A stretch of DNA of 12,570 bases, from positions 1 through 12,570 of the forward strand of contig JAQCNN010000230.1 of the NCBI GenBank assembly GCA_028275005.1. Reading direction: 5' to 3'. Below are positions 12,421-12,570 of this stretch, piece after piece. Position 1 is the first letter of the stretch. Each line of letters opens with the position of its first letter. Both the position numbers and the translations under genes were made by a program. This DNA comes from Salinirussus sp. (GTDB lineage Archaea; Halobacteriota; Halobacteria; Halobacteriales; Haloarculaceae). Under the pieces are notes generated by a model that searched no databases, was not told where the DNA came from, and saw only the letters and a program-made list of their open reading frames with translations.

Positions 12421-12570
12421 TCAGCCGAACATCTGGCGCATCATGGGGTGCATCTCCATGAGTTGCTCCTCGGCGATCTCCTCGTAGATCTTGTAGGTGA
12501 TCGACACCGTCAGCAACAGCCCGGTCCCGGAGACACCGCCGATGGTGCCGAGCATGTTGGCCATCACGGC
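12421..12570 (-). CDS. secY: Preprotein translocase subunit SecY, C-terminal end (continues beyond right edge)
   Basis: Only the last 49 residues are in the window. They contain ANMLGTIGGVSGTGLLLTVS, part of the final transmembrane helix, then a cytoplasmic tail YKIYEEIAEEQLMEMHPMMRQMFG. This Met-rich tail is the recognisable end of haloarchaeal SecY, the membrane pore subunit for Sec-dependent export. In haloarchaea secY usually ends the long ribosomal protein (spc-type) cluster, so the core operon is expected to lie to the right. The end appears intact, and a hairpin with T-tract follows. Confidence 0.9.
   Translation of the reverse strand, partial: AVMANMLGTIGGVSGTGLLLTVSITYKIYEEIAEEQLMEMHPMMRQMFG

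Overview
The window reads as haloarchaeal chromosome. The proteins are strongly acidic. Several start codons have an AT-rich box about 25-30 nt upstream and little or no leader. The families are typical of Halobacteria: a Bat-type HTH_10 regulator, a receiver-PAS-PAS histidine kinase and a haloarchaeal SecY C-terminus. No genus can be assigned from the sequence alone.

Left block (1-9202, very GC-rich; one 60-nt line I counted, from 5221, is 75% GC). It begins with the 5' end of an amidase-like gene leaving the left edge on the minus strand. This is head-to-head with a complete amidase-signature amidase (336-1772). A small cupin protein follows (2065-2430). Next is a divergent pair, a crotonase-fold enzyme (2533-3309, minus) and a class III CoA-transferase (3430-4668, plus), which looks like a small acyl-CoA module. 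An Eis-like GNAT/SCP2 acetyltransferase (4780-5973) converges on a P1B-type ATPase of the Zn/Cd/Pb class (5998-8403, minus). The ATPase sits directly downstream of an HTH_10 regulator (8459-9202, minus). The gap between them holds a perfect 14-bp palindrome just upstream of the ATPase TATA-like box, which suggests a metal-responsive unit of regulator, operator and efflux pump.

Right block (about 9236-12420, visibly AT-richer; one line I counted, from 10681, is 45% GC). It holds a region with no convincing gene, a small CxxC...CxxC zinc-binding protein, a compact cluster of inverted and direct repeats (9882-10042), a 589-residue receiver-PAS-PAS-histidine kinase, and a small gene that appears broken by a -1 frameshift (11942-12240). 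The drop in GC, short genes and repeats suggest acquired or poorly conserved DNA inserted beside a core gene.

Right edge (12421-12570, minus): the last 49 codons of secY, followed by a hairpin and T-tract terminator. The composition is again that of core haloarchaeal DNA.

I did not find a large unknown multi-gene system. The most useful leads are the palindrome in the regulator/ATPase gap, the repeat cluster at 9882-10042, the frameshifted gene beside secY, the paired amidases with a possible coupled leader ORF, and a crotonase whose active site looks more like methylmalonyl-CoA decarboxylase than hydratase.
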